Positions 45,430-54,204 are shown, counted from the first letter of the stretch. The stretch: 64,000 nucleotides of DNA from Anderseniella sp963787895 (GCA_963787895.1 CAWBEX010000001.1:62001-126000), one strand, 5' to 3'. Notes: generated by a model not told the origin, from the letters alone. Translations and numbers: made by a program.

Positions 45430-46224
45430 ATGAGCAAGCCATACAGCAAAGCCCCCAGAGCGAATGACCATTCGCGCGCGCAGACAGTACCGCAGCGCAG
45501 CGGGGATGACATCATCTTTGGACTTCACGCCATTGCCGAGGCGCTGGCCAATCCGCGCCGCAAGATCATTGATCTGCGCTGCACACAGAACGCCCTGCCC
45601 CGTCTCGAGGCTGCTTTGGCGGCAAGACCCGGCGTCGAACCACAGATGGTACACCGCAAGGAGGTTGACCGCATCGCCGGGCCTGACGCGGTGCACCAGG
45701 GTGCTGTACTCACCGCGCGTCCACTGCAACAGCCCCACCTGGACGAGATTCCTCGCACTGGCACAGTGGTTCTGCTCGATCAGGTCACGGACCCGCACAA
45801 TGTGGGAGCAATAATCCGCTCTTGTGCTGCATTTGCCGCAACGGCCCTTATTGCGACGGCCCGTCACAGCCCTGAAGGCTCCGCCGTCATGGTCAAGTCG
45901 GCGTCAGGGGCGATGGAGCATGTGCCGTTTGTAAAAGTGACCAACCTGGCGCGGGCAATGGACGAACTGCGGGACTACGGTTTTACCTTGGTCGGGCTGG
46001 ACAGCGAAGCAGCGGAAAACGTGGAGGAATTGCAAATCGCCCCACCTGTTGCTCTGGTGCTGGGTGCGGAAGGCAAGGGCCTGCGCAAGCTGACGAGGCA
46101 AAACTGTGACCATCTGGCGAGGCTGGATCTGCCCGGCCAGATTCAAAGCCTGAATGTGTCAAATGCTGCCGCGCTGACGCTATACGCCATTCAGCAGAAC
46201 TTCAAAGCCAGGGCCAACACCTAG
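45430..46224 (+). CDS. rlmB: 23S rRNA (guanosine-2'-O-)-methyltransferase RlmB-like (SPOUT family)
   Basis: A TrmH/SPOUT methyltransferase of about 264 residues, probably modifying a G near the 23S peptidyl-transferase centre. The N-terminal substrate-binding domain starts IIFGLHAIAEALANPRRKI. The SPOUT motifs are DQVTDPHNVGAIIRSCAAF (motif 1), GAEGKGLRKL (motif 2) and QIQSLNVSNAAALTLY (motif 3), which form the knot. ATG 45430 (MSKPYSKAPRAN) is used; a GTG three codons upstream is possible. It is transcribed away from the tRNA-Tyr series. Confidence 0.92.
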   Translation: MSKPYSKAPRANDHSRAQTVPQRSGDDIIFGLHAIAEALANPRRKIIDLRCTQNALPRLEAALAARPGVEPQMVHRKEVDRIAGPDAVHQGAVLTARPLQQPHLDEIPRTGTVVLLDQVTDPHNVGAIIRSCAAFAATALIATARHSPEGSAVMVKSASGAMEHVPFVKVTNLARAMDELRDYGFTLVGLDSEAAENVEELQIAPPVALVLGAEGKGLRKLTRQNCDHLARLDLPGQIQSLNVSNAAALTLYAIQQNFKARANT

Positions 46225-46249
46225 GCGACTGAACACTGAATGGCTGAGA

Positions 46250-46296
46250 GCAAAAAGGCACTGTCAACCCGGCGCGATGGATTGACAGCGCCTTTG
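46250..46296. terminator. Shared terminator between convergent rlmB and Gly-rich gene
   Basis: A 14-bp stem with one mismatch (46254-46267 with 46282-46295) lies between the two convergent stop codons. Five T residues follow on the minus strand and three on the plus strand, so it could serve both genes, better for the minus-strand one. Confidence 0.7.
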
Positions 46297-46355
46297 ACGG
46301 TTTCTGGGCAGAAAATCAGCTCCTGCCCCGGCTCCTGTCACCGACTTTGTATTGT

Positions 46356-47234
46356 TTATTCGCAGTAGCAGTTTGCGCCTGAGCCCTGACCACCATGAAT
46401 CACGACACCGCCGCCCGTTCCGTAACCGCCGCCTGCTGCAACATAACCGCCGCCGGTAGCATATCCGCCTCCGGTTGAGTATCCGCCCCCAGTGGAATAT
46501 GAATGTCCGGTGATGCTGACATAGGCAGCTACTCCAGGGCCCATGGCAAAGGCATAGCGCTTGCCACGCTTGGCCAGGCGATGGACCTTCTTGCACGTAT
46601 TCACCGAGCGCACAGGATTACCATTGATGGTGCAGCGATAGTCAACGATCACACTACCGCCGCCTGCAACATAGCCGCCGCCTGCAACATAACCGCCGCC
46701 AGTGGCATAGGCACCGCTGCCAGCGTAAGACTCGGCATATGCACCGGCATAAGCGCTTGAGTAGCCAGCGTAAGGCCCGGCATAGAACCCGCCACCAGAG
46801 CTGATCGAAACAGAACTCGAAATAGAGACCTGGTTCGTCGTGACATTGTTGACGATGCGGTTGTTGTTGACGTTGCGATTGTTGTTCACGTTACGGTTGC
46901 GGCCAAAGCCTCTGCCGCCGTTTCTGCCGAATTTGCGGAAGCCATGCTTGCCGCCCATGCCATGACCGTCACCGCGCCTTGCGTGGCGCATCATACGGCC
47001 GCCATGCTTGCCCATGCGCTTCATCATGCGGCCCTGGCCGCGCATGCCCATTCGGCGCATGCCGCGGTTACGCATGCCGTGCATACCACGCTTCTTCATA
47101 TAAACGGCACCAGCATGTGCCTTGCCGGCACCGGCTCCGCGCTTGCTTCCTCCGGCATCAGCAGCAGTGACCATTGGAATAATAAACAGACCGGCGGCTA
47201 TGGCCGGAATAATCAAGCCCGCAACGATACGCAT
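46356..47234 (-). CDS. Secreted Gly/Met/Arg-rich repetitive protein of unknown function
   Basis: A 292-residue protein from the ATG at 47234, which has AGGAG about 9 bases upstream; the open frame extends further but without this support. A signal peptide (about 1-25, ending VTAADA) is followed by a strongly basic Met/Gly/Arg/His region (about 44-100, e.g. RGMRRMGMRGQGRMMKRM), then Asn-rich repeats (NRNVNNNR). The second half is Gly/Tyr/Ala-rich with repeated GGGY units. A small globular-looking insert (VDYRCTINGNPVRSVNTCKK) contains two Cys. A basic exported protein of this kind could bind polysaccharide, metal or nucleic acid. No family is recognised. Confidence 0.65.
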   Translation of the reverse strand: MRIVAGLIIPAIAAGLFIIPMVTAADAGGSKRGAGAGKAHAGAVYMKKRGMHGMRNRGMRRMGMRGQGRMMKRMGKHGGRMMRHARRGDGHGMGGKHGFRKFGRNGGRGFGRNRNVNNNRNVNNNRIVNNVTTNQVSISSSVSISSGGGFYAGPYAGYSSAYAGAYAESYAGSGAYATGGGYVAGGGYVAGGGSVIVDYRCTINGNPVRSVNTCKKVHRLAKRGKRYAFAMGPGVAAYVSITGHSYSTGGGYSTGGGYATGGGYVAAGGGYGTGGGVVIHGGQGSGANCYCE

Positions 47235-47594
47235 TACGACTAACTCCTCAGATTGCGACCGATACCGGCCAACGAATTCGCTTCCAAAGCAATCATCCTG
47301 CAGGCATGCGAATGCTTCCATCCCCCTGCCCGATGATCTGAGGCCTCTATTTCTACCGCACGTTGCAAAGATGAACACGATGTGCCGATATGAAACAAGT
47401 ACTTTTGTAAATCGCGGGCCCTGACCGCAGTTTTGCAATGCCAGTGCCAGTTCGTGAGCCACCTGATCGGGGTTGTTGTTAACTTTTGACTGGATGACAA
47501 CCGTAATTGGACTTGCGCTGCAGTGTTCCGCCAAGTATTCAGTCGCCATACGCCACGGCGTTCTCGCGGCAATGAAGTTTGCGCGCTGACAATT
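47235..47594. other. Gene-free stretch upstream of the Gly-rich gene and tRNA-Thr
   Basis: A 360-bp stretch. It should contain the promoter of the minus-strand Gly-rich gene and of tRNA-Thr. Open frames on both strands here are short and of atypical composition. An N-terminal extension of the Gly-rich frame covers most of it but lacks a ribosome site at its far start and would bury the signal peptide. Confidence 0.4.
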
Positions 47595-47670
<76 letters not shown>

Positions 47671-47671
47671 C

Positions 47672-47953
47672 CTAACGGGCGTTGCCACCGTTGAGGCCCA
47701 GCCAGCCGGCGATGCGGGGATAGTTCTTCTTCAGCCAGGGTCCGTAGCGGGTCTCGGCGCGACGCCGGAAGCGGCGCACAGTTGTCGAATCGACCGACAG
47801 CACAATCAGGCCAAGCGGGATCATCCAGAACCCCAGAACCGGCAGGAATCCCAGCACACCGCCTATTATGAGTGCAGCACCCAGAATCATTCGCGCCCGA
47901 GGAGAACCCGGAACGCGCATACTGTGTTTGCCGATCTTCACCTTCTTGACCAT
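47672..47953 (-). CDS. Small membrane protein, conserved hypothetical
   Basis: A 93-residue protein with a basic N-terminus, a hydrophobic hairpin (about 22-52: MILGAALIIGGVLGFLPVLG, then MIPLGLIVLSVD) and a basic C-terminus (RRFRRRAETRYGPWLKKNYP). It resembles small two-helix membrane proteins found in rhizobia from memory; no function is known to me. The end abuts tRNA-Thr. Confidence 0.7.
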   Translation of the reverse strand: MVKKVKIGKHSMRVPGSPRARMILGAALIIGGVLGFLPVLGFWMIPLGLIVLSVDSTTVRRFRRRAETRYGPWLKKNYPRIAGWLGLNGGNAR

Positions 47954-48101
47954 GGCAATTCAGGTAGAGCTTCGACCGCACGCTTGCAAGGGCCTGCGGC
48001 GATGTGAATTGAGCAATTGACGCCAAGTTTTATCCGGCCAGCACTTTTACAATGTTTGGGGCTTTTATCGCGTCGATGTGTCTGCTATAGGCATCGCCTA
48101 T

Positions 48102-48176
48102 TCCGCGGTAGCTCAGTGGTAGAGCAATCGGCTGTTAACCGATCGGTCCGGGGTTCGAATCCCTGCCGCGGAGCCA
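48102..48176 (+). tRNA. tRNA-Asn (anticodon GTT)
   Basis: A 75-nt gene with acceptor TCCGCGG/CCGCGGA, anticodon GTT, T-arm GGTTCGAATCC and encoded CCA. It precedes the adenylate cyclase gene by 89 bp. Confidence 0.97.
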
Positions 48177-48265
48177 GTTTAGCAGGACCCTGCCCGGCAA
48201 GCCGCCCGGCAGGGTTTTGTTTTGCCCATTTTCCAACCTGCAATTCATCGTTAGGCTCTATTGTC

Positions 48266-49480
48266 ATGAGCGACGCTGTCCAAATCACCAGTCAGAGCGG
48301 CAAGCTGTTCAGCGTGCGCAACATCCGGCTGGCAACGGGTCTTGTACTATTCGTTTTCGTGACACTGCACCTTTGCAACCATGCGCTCGGATTGATCTCT
48401 CTGGAAGCGATGGAAGCAATGCGAGACTGGCGGGTGGCCATTACCCGGTCGTGGCCTGGGTCGATAATTCTGCTGACAAGTGCCTTGGCTCATTCCGTGC
48501 TGGGGCTTGAAAAGATTTTGTCACGCCGCATTGGTGCCATGTCCATGCGCGGCATCGCGCAGATCGTAACCGGGATTGCCATTCCCATCCTGCTGGCCAG
48601 GCACATCATAGGCACGCGCATTGCGCATGAAGCCTTCTCCATCAACGACAATTACGAGTATGCGCTGTGGGCGATGTGGCCCACTGAAGCCGTGTTGCAA
48701 GGGCTGCTCATCACCCTTGTCTGGATGCACGGCACGATTGGCCTGTACATGTGGATCAGGTTCAAGACCTGGTTCAAACCGTTGCAGGGGCTGCTGCTGG
48801 CCACCGCAGTGCTGGTACCTGCCCTCGGGTTTCTGGGGTTTGCAGGGGCCGGACGAAGGTTCCAGGCACAGAACAGCTTTCCCAACCCGTTCAATGCTGA
48901 CCAGGCCGCCAGCATCGTTTCGTGGATGGAAGCCTCGGTGTGGCTGGCTGTTGTACTCATCGGCGGCGTCGCTGTCATCAAGGTGGTGCAATGGAGCCGG
49001 TTCAAGTTAAAGCCGAAAGTGCGGGTCACCTACAATGGCAGCGTGAACGCGGAGGCCCCTGAGGGATATACCCTGCTTGAAATTTCTCAGGCAGCCCAAA
49101 TCCCGCATGCTTCTGTATGCGGCGGCCTTGCCAGATGTTCAACCTGCCGGGTTCAGGTGGTCAGTGGCGCAGACACACTTGCTCCACCCGACATACTCGA
49201 AGCGCGTACACTGCGCCGCGCGGGCATTGTCGACACAACTGTAAGACTTGCATGTCAGTTGCGGCCACGTGGCCACATATCCGTAATCCCTCTTGTACCG
49301 GCCCAACGCACCCGGGGCCGAACACGCGGAGATGACTATGACCGGGGTATTGAAAAGACGGTTACCCTGATGTTCGTCGACATCCGCGGCTTCACCAAAT
49401 TTTCCGAAGGCCGCCTGCCCTACGACATCGTACACGTTCTAAACCAGTATGTCGGTGCGATGAGTGATTTCCATCTCTAG
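48266..49480 (+). CDS. Membrane/2Fe-2S adenylate cyclase, 5' fragment (frameshifted)
   Basis: The first 404 codons of a class III adenylate cyclase, starting at the ATG at 48266; the open frame upstream runs through tRNA-Asn and is not used. Residues about 20-245 form a helical membrane domain with several His (35, 39, 76, 113, 121, 155), similar to the cytochrome-b-like anchors of rhizobial cyclases such as CyaC. Residues 250-345 are a plant-type 2Fe-2S ferredoxin domain with Cys285, 291, 294 and 330. The cyclase domain begins TVTLMFVDIRGFTKF with metal-binding Asp372. The frame ends early at 49478-49480, just after a TTT run. The rest is at 49464-49952 in another frame. Confidence 0.85.
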   Translation: MSDAVQITSQSGKLFSVRNIRLATGLVLFVFVTLHLCNHALGLISLEAMEAMRDWRVAITRSWPGSIILLTSALAHSVLGLEKILSRRIGAMSMRGIAQIVTGIAIPILLARHIIGTRIAHEAFSINDNYEYALWAMWPTEAVLQGLLITLVWMHGTIGLYMWIRFKTWFKPLQGLLLATAVLVPALGFLGFAGAGRRFQAQNSFPNPFNADQAASIVSWMEASVWLAVVLIGGVAVIKVVQWSRFKLKPKVRVTYNGSVNAEAPEGYTLLEISQAAQIPHASVCGGLARCSTCRVQVVSGADTLAPPDILEARTLRRAGIVDTTVRLACQLRPRGHISVIPLVPAQRTRGRTRGDDYDRGIEKTVTLMFVDIRGFTKFSEGRLPYDIVHVLNQYVGAMSDFHL

Positions 49481-49952
49481 TCACGGCGGATATGTGGACA
49501 AGTTCATGGGCGATGGCATCATGGCCATTTTCGGCATTGAGAACCCGTCCGATGCTGGCGCAACACAAGCGCTGAGCGCAGCTGCGGCGGTCAGTCAGGC
49601 GGTTGTTGAGCTGAACCGGGTGCACCTTCACGATATCAAGGAACCATTGCGCATCGGCATTGGGATTCACACCGGTGAAGCCATTCTCGGGCGTATCGGC
49701 GCGCACAATGCGCATGGCGCGGGAGAGCGCATTACCGCGCTTGGAGATACGGTGAACACGGCCAGCAGGCTGGAAGCCCTGACAAAGGAACTGGGCGTAG
49801 AGTGCCTGGCGTCAAAAACCACGCTGCAAAATGCCGGGATCAAGACGGCAGGATTAAAATTGAAAACCTTCAAAATCCGCGGACGCGAGGGCGTTATCAG
49901 CGGTTTGCCGCTAAAGACTGCAACCGAAACTGCGCAGCTGCCTACGGGCTAG
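49464..49952 (+). CDS. Adenylate cyclase catalytic domain, 3' fragment (frameshifted)
   Basis: This frame carries the rest of the class III cyclase domain: SSHGGYVDKFMGDGIMAIFG with the ATP-selecting Lys and second metal Asp, IGIGIHTGEAILGRIG, and GDTVNTASRLEALTKE with the transition-state Asn and Arg. Dropping one T from the TTT at 49468-49470 joins it to the 5' fragment as DSISSHGG, giving one protein of about 561 residues. The ATG at 49464 is simply the first available and probably not a real start. All catalytic residues are intact, which favours a sequencing error or recent mutation. Confidence 0.8.
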   Translation: MISISSHGGYVDKFMGDGIMAIFGIENPSDAGATQALSAAAAVSQAVVELNRVHLHDIKEPLRIGIGIHTGEAILGRIGAHNAHGAGERITALGDTVNTASRLEALTKELGVECLASKTTLQNAGIKTAGLKLKTFKIRGREGVISGLPLKTATETAQLPTG

Positions 49953-50374
49953 GCAACAGGTCTGGCGCAGGTTTGCGAGTCGTGACACACTTCATTGCGT
50001 AAAGGCTTCGGTTTGACACATGGATACCGGCACAATCAGCAGCTGCATGAGCGGCAATTATCATTGGTTCAGCATGCAGATACTGGAGCTGTACCTAGAG
50101 CATACTATAAACACCGGCGATTTTCTTCGCTGGTTCCACATGCCAAATTCAAACTATCTGCCAACATCCGAGTGTATTGCCGGCCTGCTGGACCCGCACT
50201 ACGATTACCGCCAGTGGCATCCTGGAATACTTGACGGTAACGCGGGCTAACTCGCAAAATTTCACATGCCCAGCCCGCGCTTGACTTGGCATGGATTGAC
50301 GGCCAAACATCGCGCTTGCGAAGCGTGCACCCTGGTGCTGCCATGGCACCCTCCCAAAACCGGAAAGCTGGCTA
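49953..50374. other. Gene-free interval before cysK
   Basis: A 422-bp stretch. A 76-codon frame at 50020-50250 lacks a ribosome-binding site and resembles no family known to me, so I do not call it. The cysK promoter should lie in the last 100 bp. No T-box, SAM-type riboswitch or clear hairpin was recognised. Confidence 0.4.
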
Positions 50375-51421
50375 ATGAGATACGCACCTGACATCATTTC
50401 CGCTATTGGCAATACGCCGCTTATCAAACTGCGAAAGGCATCCGAGCTGACCGGTTGTACGATCCTCGGAAAGGCCGAATTCATGAACCCCGGACAGTCG
50501 GTGAAGGACCGTGCGGCCCTCTTCATAATCAAGGACGCTGTAAATTCAGGCAAGCTCAAGCCGGGCGGGACAATTGTGGAGGGTACTGCCGGCAATACCG
50601 GAATCGGGCTAACCACCGTTGCAAATGCGATGGGTTTCAGAACCGTCATCGTGATACCTGACACACAGAGTCAGGAGAAGAAGGATGCCTTGCGCCTGCT
50701 CGGTGCAGAACTGGTTCAGGTGCCTGCTGCGCCCTATAAGAACCCCAACAACTTCGTGCGCTATTCAGGCAGGCTGGCAGAACGCCTGAATGAACAACGC
50801 GAAGGCGGCGCCATCTGGGCAAACCAGTTTGACAATGTGGCCAACCGCCAAGCGCATATCGAGACGACCGGGCCGGAAATCTGGGAGCAGACCGATGGCA
50901 AGGTGGACGGGTTTGTCTGCGCGGCCGGATCAGGCGGAACAATTGCCGGTACAGGCATGGCTTTGAAGGCGCGCAAAAGGGACATCCAAATCGGCCTGGC
51001 TGACCCGCATGGAGCAGCCTTGTTCAGCTACTACACGACAGGCGTGCTCAAGGCCGAGGGCAGTTCAGTCGCAGAAGGCATCGGGCAAGGCCGCATCACT
51101 GCAAACCTGGAAGACGCACCGATTGACCACGCCTGGCGCATTGATGATGCTAGCGCCCTGAACATTGTGTTTGACCTGCTGCATAACGAAGGGCTTTGCA
51201 TGGGTGCATCCACTGGTGTGAACGTCGCCGGTGCCATCGAACTGGCCAGGAAAATGGGCCCCGGGCATACGATCGTTACAATGCTGTGCGACTATGGCTC
51301 GCGCTATCAATCGCGGCTGTTCAACCCGGACTTCCTGCGTTCCAAGGACTTGCCCGTACCTGAATGGCTGGAAGCACCATTGAACGTGCCTGATGTCATG
51401 GTCGATCCGGAAACAGCTTGA
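50375..51421 (+). CDS. cysK: Cysteine synthase (O-acetylserine sulfhydrylase)
   Basis: Makes L-cysteine from O-acetylserine and sulfide. The 348-residue protein is a fold-type II PLP enzyme. ISAIGNTPLIKLRKASE opens the domain, Lys44 in NPGQSVKDRAA binds PLP, EGTAGNTGIGL contacts the substrate carboxylate, and GSGGTIAGTG binds the PLP phosphate. It is longer than E. coli CysK (323 aa) by a C-terminal extension of about 30 residues. The next gene, a sulfurtransferase, starts 66 bp downstream, suggesting a sulfur-metabolism pair. Confidence 0.93.
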   Translation: MRYAPDIISAIGNTPLIKLRKASELTGCTILGKAEFMNPGQSVKDRAALFIIKDAVNSGKLKPGGTIVEGTAGNTGIGLTTVANAMGFRTVIVIPDTQSQEKKDALRLLGAELVQVPAAPYKNPNNFVRYSGRLAERLNEQREGGAIWANQFDNVANRQAHIETTGPEIWEQTDGKVDGFVCAAGSGGTIAGTGMALKARKRDIQIGLADPHGAALFSYYTTGVLKAEGSSVAEGIGQGRITANLEDAPIDHAWRIDDASALNIVFDLLHNEGLCMGASTGVNVAGAIELARKMGPGHTIVTMLCDYGSRYQSRLFNPDFLRSKDLPVPEWLEAPLNVPDVMVDPETA

Positions 51422-51487
51422 ACGCAAGTCGAGGCTGTATCTGAATGCCTGATAGAAACACACTGGCCAATGCAACAGGGGTATGAA

Positions 51488-52348
51488 ATGGCTGCAACAG
51501 GGAATGATCGCGCACACCTTGTATCCACAGAGTGGCTGGAGCAAAGACTGGATGCGCCGGACATCGTTGTGCTGGACTGTTCATATTACTTGCCGGACAT
51601 GGGCCGCGACGCAAAGGTGGAGTTTGAGCAACAACGCATTCCCGGTGCGATGTTCTTTGACATAGACGCGATCACGCATCCTGAAAGTGAACTGCCGCAT
51701 ACTTTGCCGCCAGCTGAAGTTTTTGCATCCAGAATGCGCAAGATGGGCATTGGCGATGGCAAGCGGGTTATTGCATACGACGGAGCCGGGTTATTCTCGG
51801 CAGCACGCGTTTGGTGGATGTTCCGCACCTTCGGCCACAATGACGCTGCCATTCTGGATGGCGGGTTTCCAAAGTGGCTGGCAGAATCCAGGGCGATTGA
51901 GGACGGACCACCGCTGGACCGGCAACCAAGGCATTTCACTGCAAGGTTTTCCGCCTCCAGCGTCAGCGACAAACGCGATGTCCTGAACGCCATTGCCAAC
52001 AGCGGCCACCAAATTGCCGATGCAAGATCACCCGCCCGGTTTCATGCGCGTGAACCGGAACCGCGAGCAGGCATGCGCGGTGGGCACATGCCTGGGGCAA
52101 GCAACGTGCACTACAGAACGCTGTTGAATGACGATGGCACGATGAAAACGACCGAGGAATTGCGCAAAGTGTTTGCCCAGGCCGGTGTTGACCTGAACCG
52201 GCCGGTCATTACCACTTGCGGCTCAGGTGTCACTGCGGCCATCCTGACACTTGGCTTGACGCTGGTTGGCCACAATACCAATTCGCTATATGACGGCTCG
52301 TGGGCAGAATGGGGCAGCGATCCGGAAACCCCGGTGGAAACCGGGTAG
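51488..52348 (+). CDS. sseA: 3-mercaptopyruvate sulfurtransferase
   Basis: A two-domain rhodanese of about 286 residues that moves sulfur from 3-mercaptopyruvate to thiol acceptors or cyanide. The inactive N-terminal rhodanese domain (about 5-140, with FFDIDAITHPESELPH) is followed by the catalytic domain. That has Cys244 in CGSGVTA, the loop that separates mercaptopyruvate from thiosulfate enzymes. The ATG at 51488 is preferred over one six codons upstream because a GGGG-rich site precedes it. It follows cysK on the same strand. Confidence 0.93.
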   Translation: MAATGNDRAHLVSTEWLEQRLDAPDIVVLDCSYYLPDMGRDAKVEFEQQRIPGAMFFDIDAITHPESELPHTLPPAEVFASRMRKMGIGDGKRVIAYDGAGLFSAARVWWMFRTFGHNDAAILDGGFPKWLAESRAIEDGPPLDRQPRHFTARFSASSVSDKRDVLNAIANSGHQIADARSPARFHAREPEPRAGMRGGHMPGASNVHYRTLLNDDGTMKTTEELRKVFAQAGVDLNRPVITTCGSGVTAAILTLGLTLVGHNTNSLYDGSWAEWGSDPETPVETG

Positions 52349-52360
52349 AATTGGCCAGGC

Positions 52361-52942
52361 ATGAAGCGCAAGATTCCCTCGTCCAGATTTCCAGACAAGA
52401 AGAAGGCAGCCAAGTTGAAGGTAGCAACCAAAGAAATCGAAACAGTGGTGACATTTCTCTCCATGGATCGCCCACCATCATTGCGGGTTATGCCGCCAGC
52501 CAACATGAAACTGGCGATGATGCATGTGGAAGACCCGACAGTCGGCTTCTACCGCTTCCTGTATGACGCTGTTGGGCGTGACTATCACTGGGTTGACAGA
52601 AAGCTGCTTAGTGACGATCAGCTTGCCGCTGCCATCAACGCTGACGGCGTTGATGTGTATGTGGCTTACTGCGGTGGCAATCCGGCGGGGTATTTCGAGA
52701 TCGACAGCCGTGACAAGCAGAAGGCATGGCTGGCCTATTTCGGTCTGATCCCGGATTTCCACGGCATGGGACTGGGCAAGTGGCTGTTGTCAGAGGCCGC
52801 GCGAACGGCGTGGGCGGGCAAACCGGGTAGTCTGCACGTGGAAACCTGTACGCTGGACGCTCCCCACGCGCTTGGCCTGTATCAGAAAATTGGCTTCAAG
52901 CCCTATGAACGTCGCGACAAGATGATGCGGGTTCCGGCATGA
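52361..52942 (+). CDS. GNAT family N-acetyltransferase
   Basis: A 193-residue protein with a basic N-terminus (MKRKIPSSRFPDKKKAAKLK) and a GNAT domain from about residue 30. The acetyl-CoA loop is GLIPDFHGMGLGKWLLSEAA (motif A), and the C-terminal LYQKIGFKPYERRDKMMRV is the usual motif B end. Substrate is unknown; the group includes protein, antibiotic and small-molecule acetylases. The gene begins 12 bp after sseA and its stop overlaps the next start (ATGA), so the three genes probably form an operon. Confidence 0.85.
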   Translation: MKRKIPSSRFPDKKKAAKLKVATKEIETVVTFLSMDRPPSLRVMPPANMKLAMMHVEDPTVGFYRFLYDAVGRDYHWVDRKLLSDDQLAAAINADGVDVYVAYCGGNPAGYFEIDSRDKQKAWLAYFGLIPDFHGMGLGKWLLSEAARTAWAGKPGSLHVETCTLDAPHALGLYQKIGFKPYERRDKMMRVPA

Positions 52943-53151
52943 TTGGCGCACGCTCGCGAAAGCTCATCGGGACCATTGTCTTTGTCTGCTTCCTGATTGT
53001 GTATGCCCTGATAGCCATGGCCCTGGGCGCGCGTCACCTCGCGCAGGCGCACGGCGCATGGCAGTTCGCTTATTATGCAATTGCAGGCCTGGCATGGCTG
53101 CCTGGTGCCATGCTGATTATCTGGTGGATGGCAAGGGCAGACAAAGCGTAG
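52939..53151 (+). CDS. DUF2842 family small membrane protein
   Basis: A 70-residue inner-membrane protein. Two hydrophobic helices are seen (GTIVFVCFLIVYALIAMALG and FAYYAIAGLAWLPGAMLIIW). The RKLIGT start and the AGLAWLPG segment match DUF2842, a family largely restricted to alphaproteobacteria and of unknown role. The start overlaps the acetyltransferase stop by 4 bp. Its stop touches the 3' end of the opposing deacetylase gene. Confidence 0.85.
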   Translation: MIGARSRKLIGTIVFVCFLIVYALIAMALGARHLAQAHGAWQFAYYAIAGLAWLPGAMLIIWWMARADKA

Positions 53152-54204
53152 TCAGGATACCGAAGTGACACGCTGCAAGCCATTGAAGAACGCGAACGGC
53201 ATGCCGGTCAGCAACACTTCTGTGAATTCACGCTCCTGATATCCGCCATTCAGCGAGAACCTCGGCAAGGCGGTCAAGCTATCCTTGTGCTCGGAGAAGA
53301 TCATGCCCTTGCGAGTGGTCACGGCAGCCTTGAAACCGGCGCTTCGGATGATCTCGAAATCCCGCTCGTCTGCGGAGGATTCATCGCCATATGGATACGC
53401 GAATGTCTCGGGTATCACTCCAATCTCACTTGCAATCCGGTCACGTGACTTCAGCACTTCTGCCAAAGCTTCGTCGGCGCCCAGTTTCTTCAATGCGCGA
53501 TGGTGCACCGTGTGGGCACCGATAGAGCAAAGCGGATCCTTGTTGATTTTGCGAATATCGTCCCAGGTCATTGCCTGATCACGGCACATGGCATTCAGAT
53601 CTATGCCGTGGCTGGAACACACCTCGCGAATCCAGCGGCGCTGCTGGTGCTCTTCAGTGCAGCGCAATGGCCAGTATAGCTCATTGTACATGTTCCACTT
53701 TTGCACATCAGTTTCCGTTGATCCGGCATATCTTACGCCGTCAATCTCAACGTCGATGGATGAGGAATTGGCAAGTACAAGCTCAAGGCCGCGCCACCAT
53801 AGTTCGCATTTTCCATCCGCAATGGCCGGCGAAACAAATATCGTGAACGGACAGACATGAGAGCGGAAAACCGGCCAGGCATGTCGAAAATTGTCCTTGT
53901 ACCCATCATCAAGGGTAAATACAGCGAAGGGTGGTCCATCACGTTCGCTGGCAAGTTCTTCCGCAGCTTCTTCCAATGATATCAATGCGTAACCACGCTT
54001 TTTTACTACGCGGATCACATCGTCAAGAAATTCTGGAGTTACCTCCAACCCGGCATTCGGTGCAAATCCGGGCTCCTTGCCACCACCGGGCATGACATGG
54101 TGCAACATGAACACAACGCCACGACCCCTGAGCCATGGCGAAAGCATGCTGGCTGCACCTGTGTAGTGCAGGAACTTCAAAACTGTTTTGTCAAAAGCAA
54201 ACAT
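53152..54204 (-). CDS. Polysaccharide deacetylase family protein (NodB-like)
   Basis: A 350-residue protein of the carbohydrate esterase 4 type, which removes N-acetyl groups from polysaccharides. VVFMLHHVMP starts the domain, FTLDDGYKDN gives the catalytic and metal Asp pair, and GAHTVHHRAL supplies the metal-binding His residues. FAYPYGDESS is a further family block. No signal peptide is obvious, suggesting a cytoplasmic or membrane-linked enzyme. The ATG at 54204 is chosen over a TTG one codon upstream. It lies downstream of the co-polymerase gene on the same strand, so it probably modifies the same polysaccharide. Confidence 0.88.
   Translation of the reverse strand: MFAFDKTVLKFLHYTGAASMLSPWLRGRGVVFMLHHVMPGGGKEPGFAPNAGLEVTPEFLDDVIRVVKKRGYALISLEEAAEELASERDGPPFAVFTLDDGYKDNFRHAWPVFRSHVCPFTIFVSPAIADGKCELWWRGLELVLANSSSIDVEIDGVRYAGSTETDVQKWNMYNELYWPLRCTEEHQQRRWIREVCSSHGIDLNAMCRDQAMTWDDIRKINKDPLCSIGAHTVHHRALKKLGADEALAEVLKSRDRIASEIGVIPETFAYPYGDESSADERDFEIIRSAGFKAAVTTRKGMIFSEHKDSLTALPRFSLNGGYQEREFTEVLLTGMPFAFFNGLQRVTSVS

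Noticed and set aside
47235..47549. 105-residue N-terminal extension of the Gly/Met-rich protein
   Set aside because: The signal peptide and AGGAG at 47234 mark the true start, and the extension would bury the signal peptide.
48017..48265. N-terminal extension of the adenylate cyclase frame
   Set aside because: It would translate through the tRNA-Asn gene. The ATG at 48266 precedes the membrane domain.
50020..50250. 76-codon open frame upstream of cysK
   Set aside because: No ribosome-binding site, no familiar motif and atypical composition. It could be a small gene but cannot be supported.
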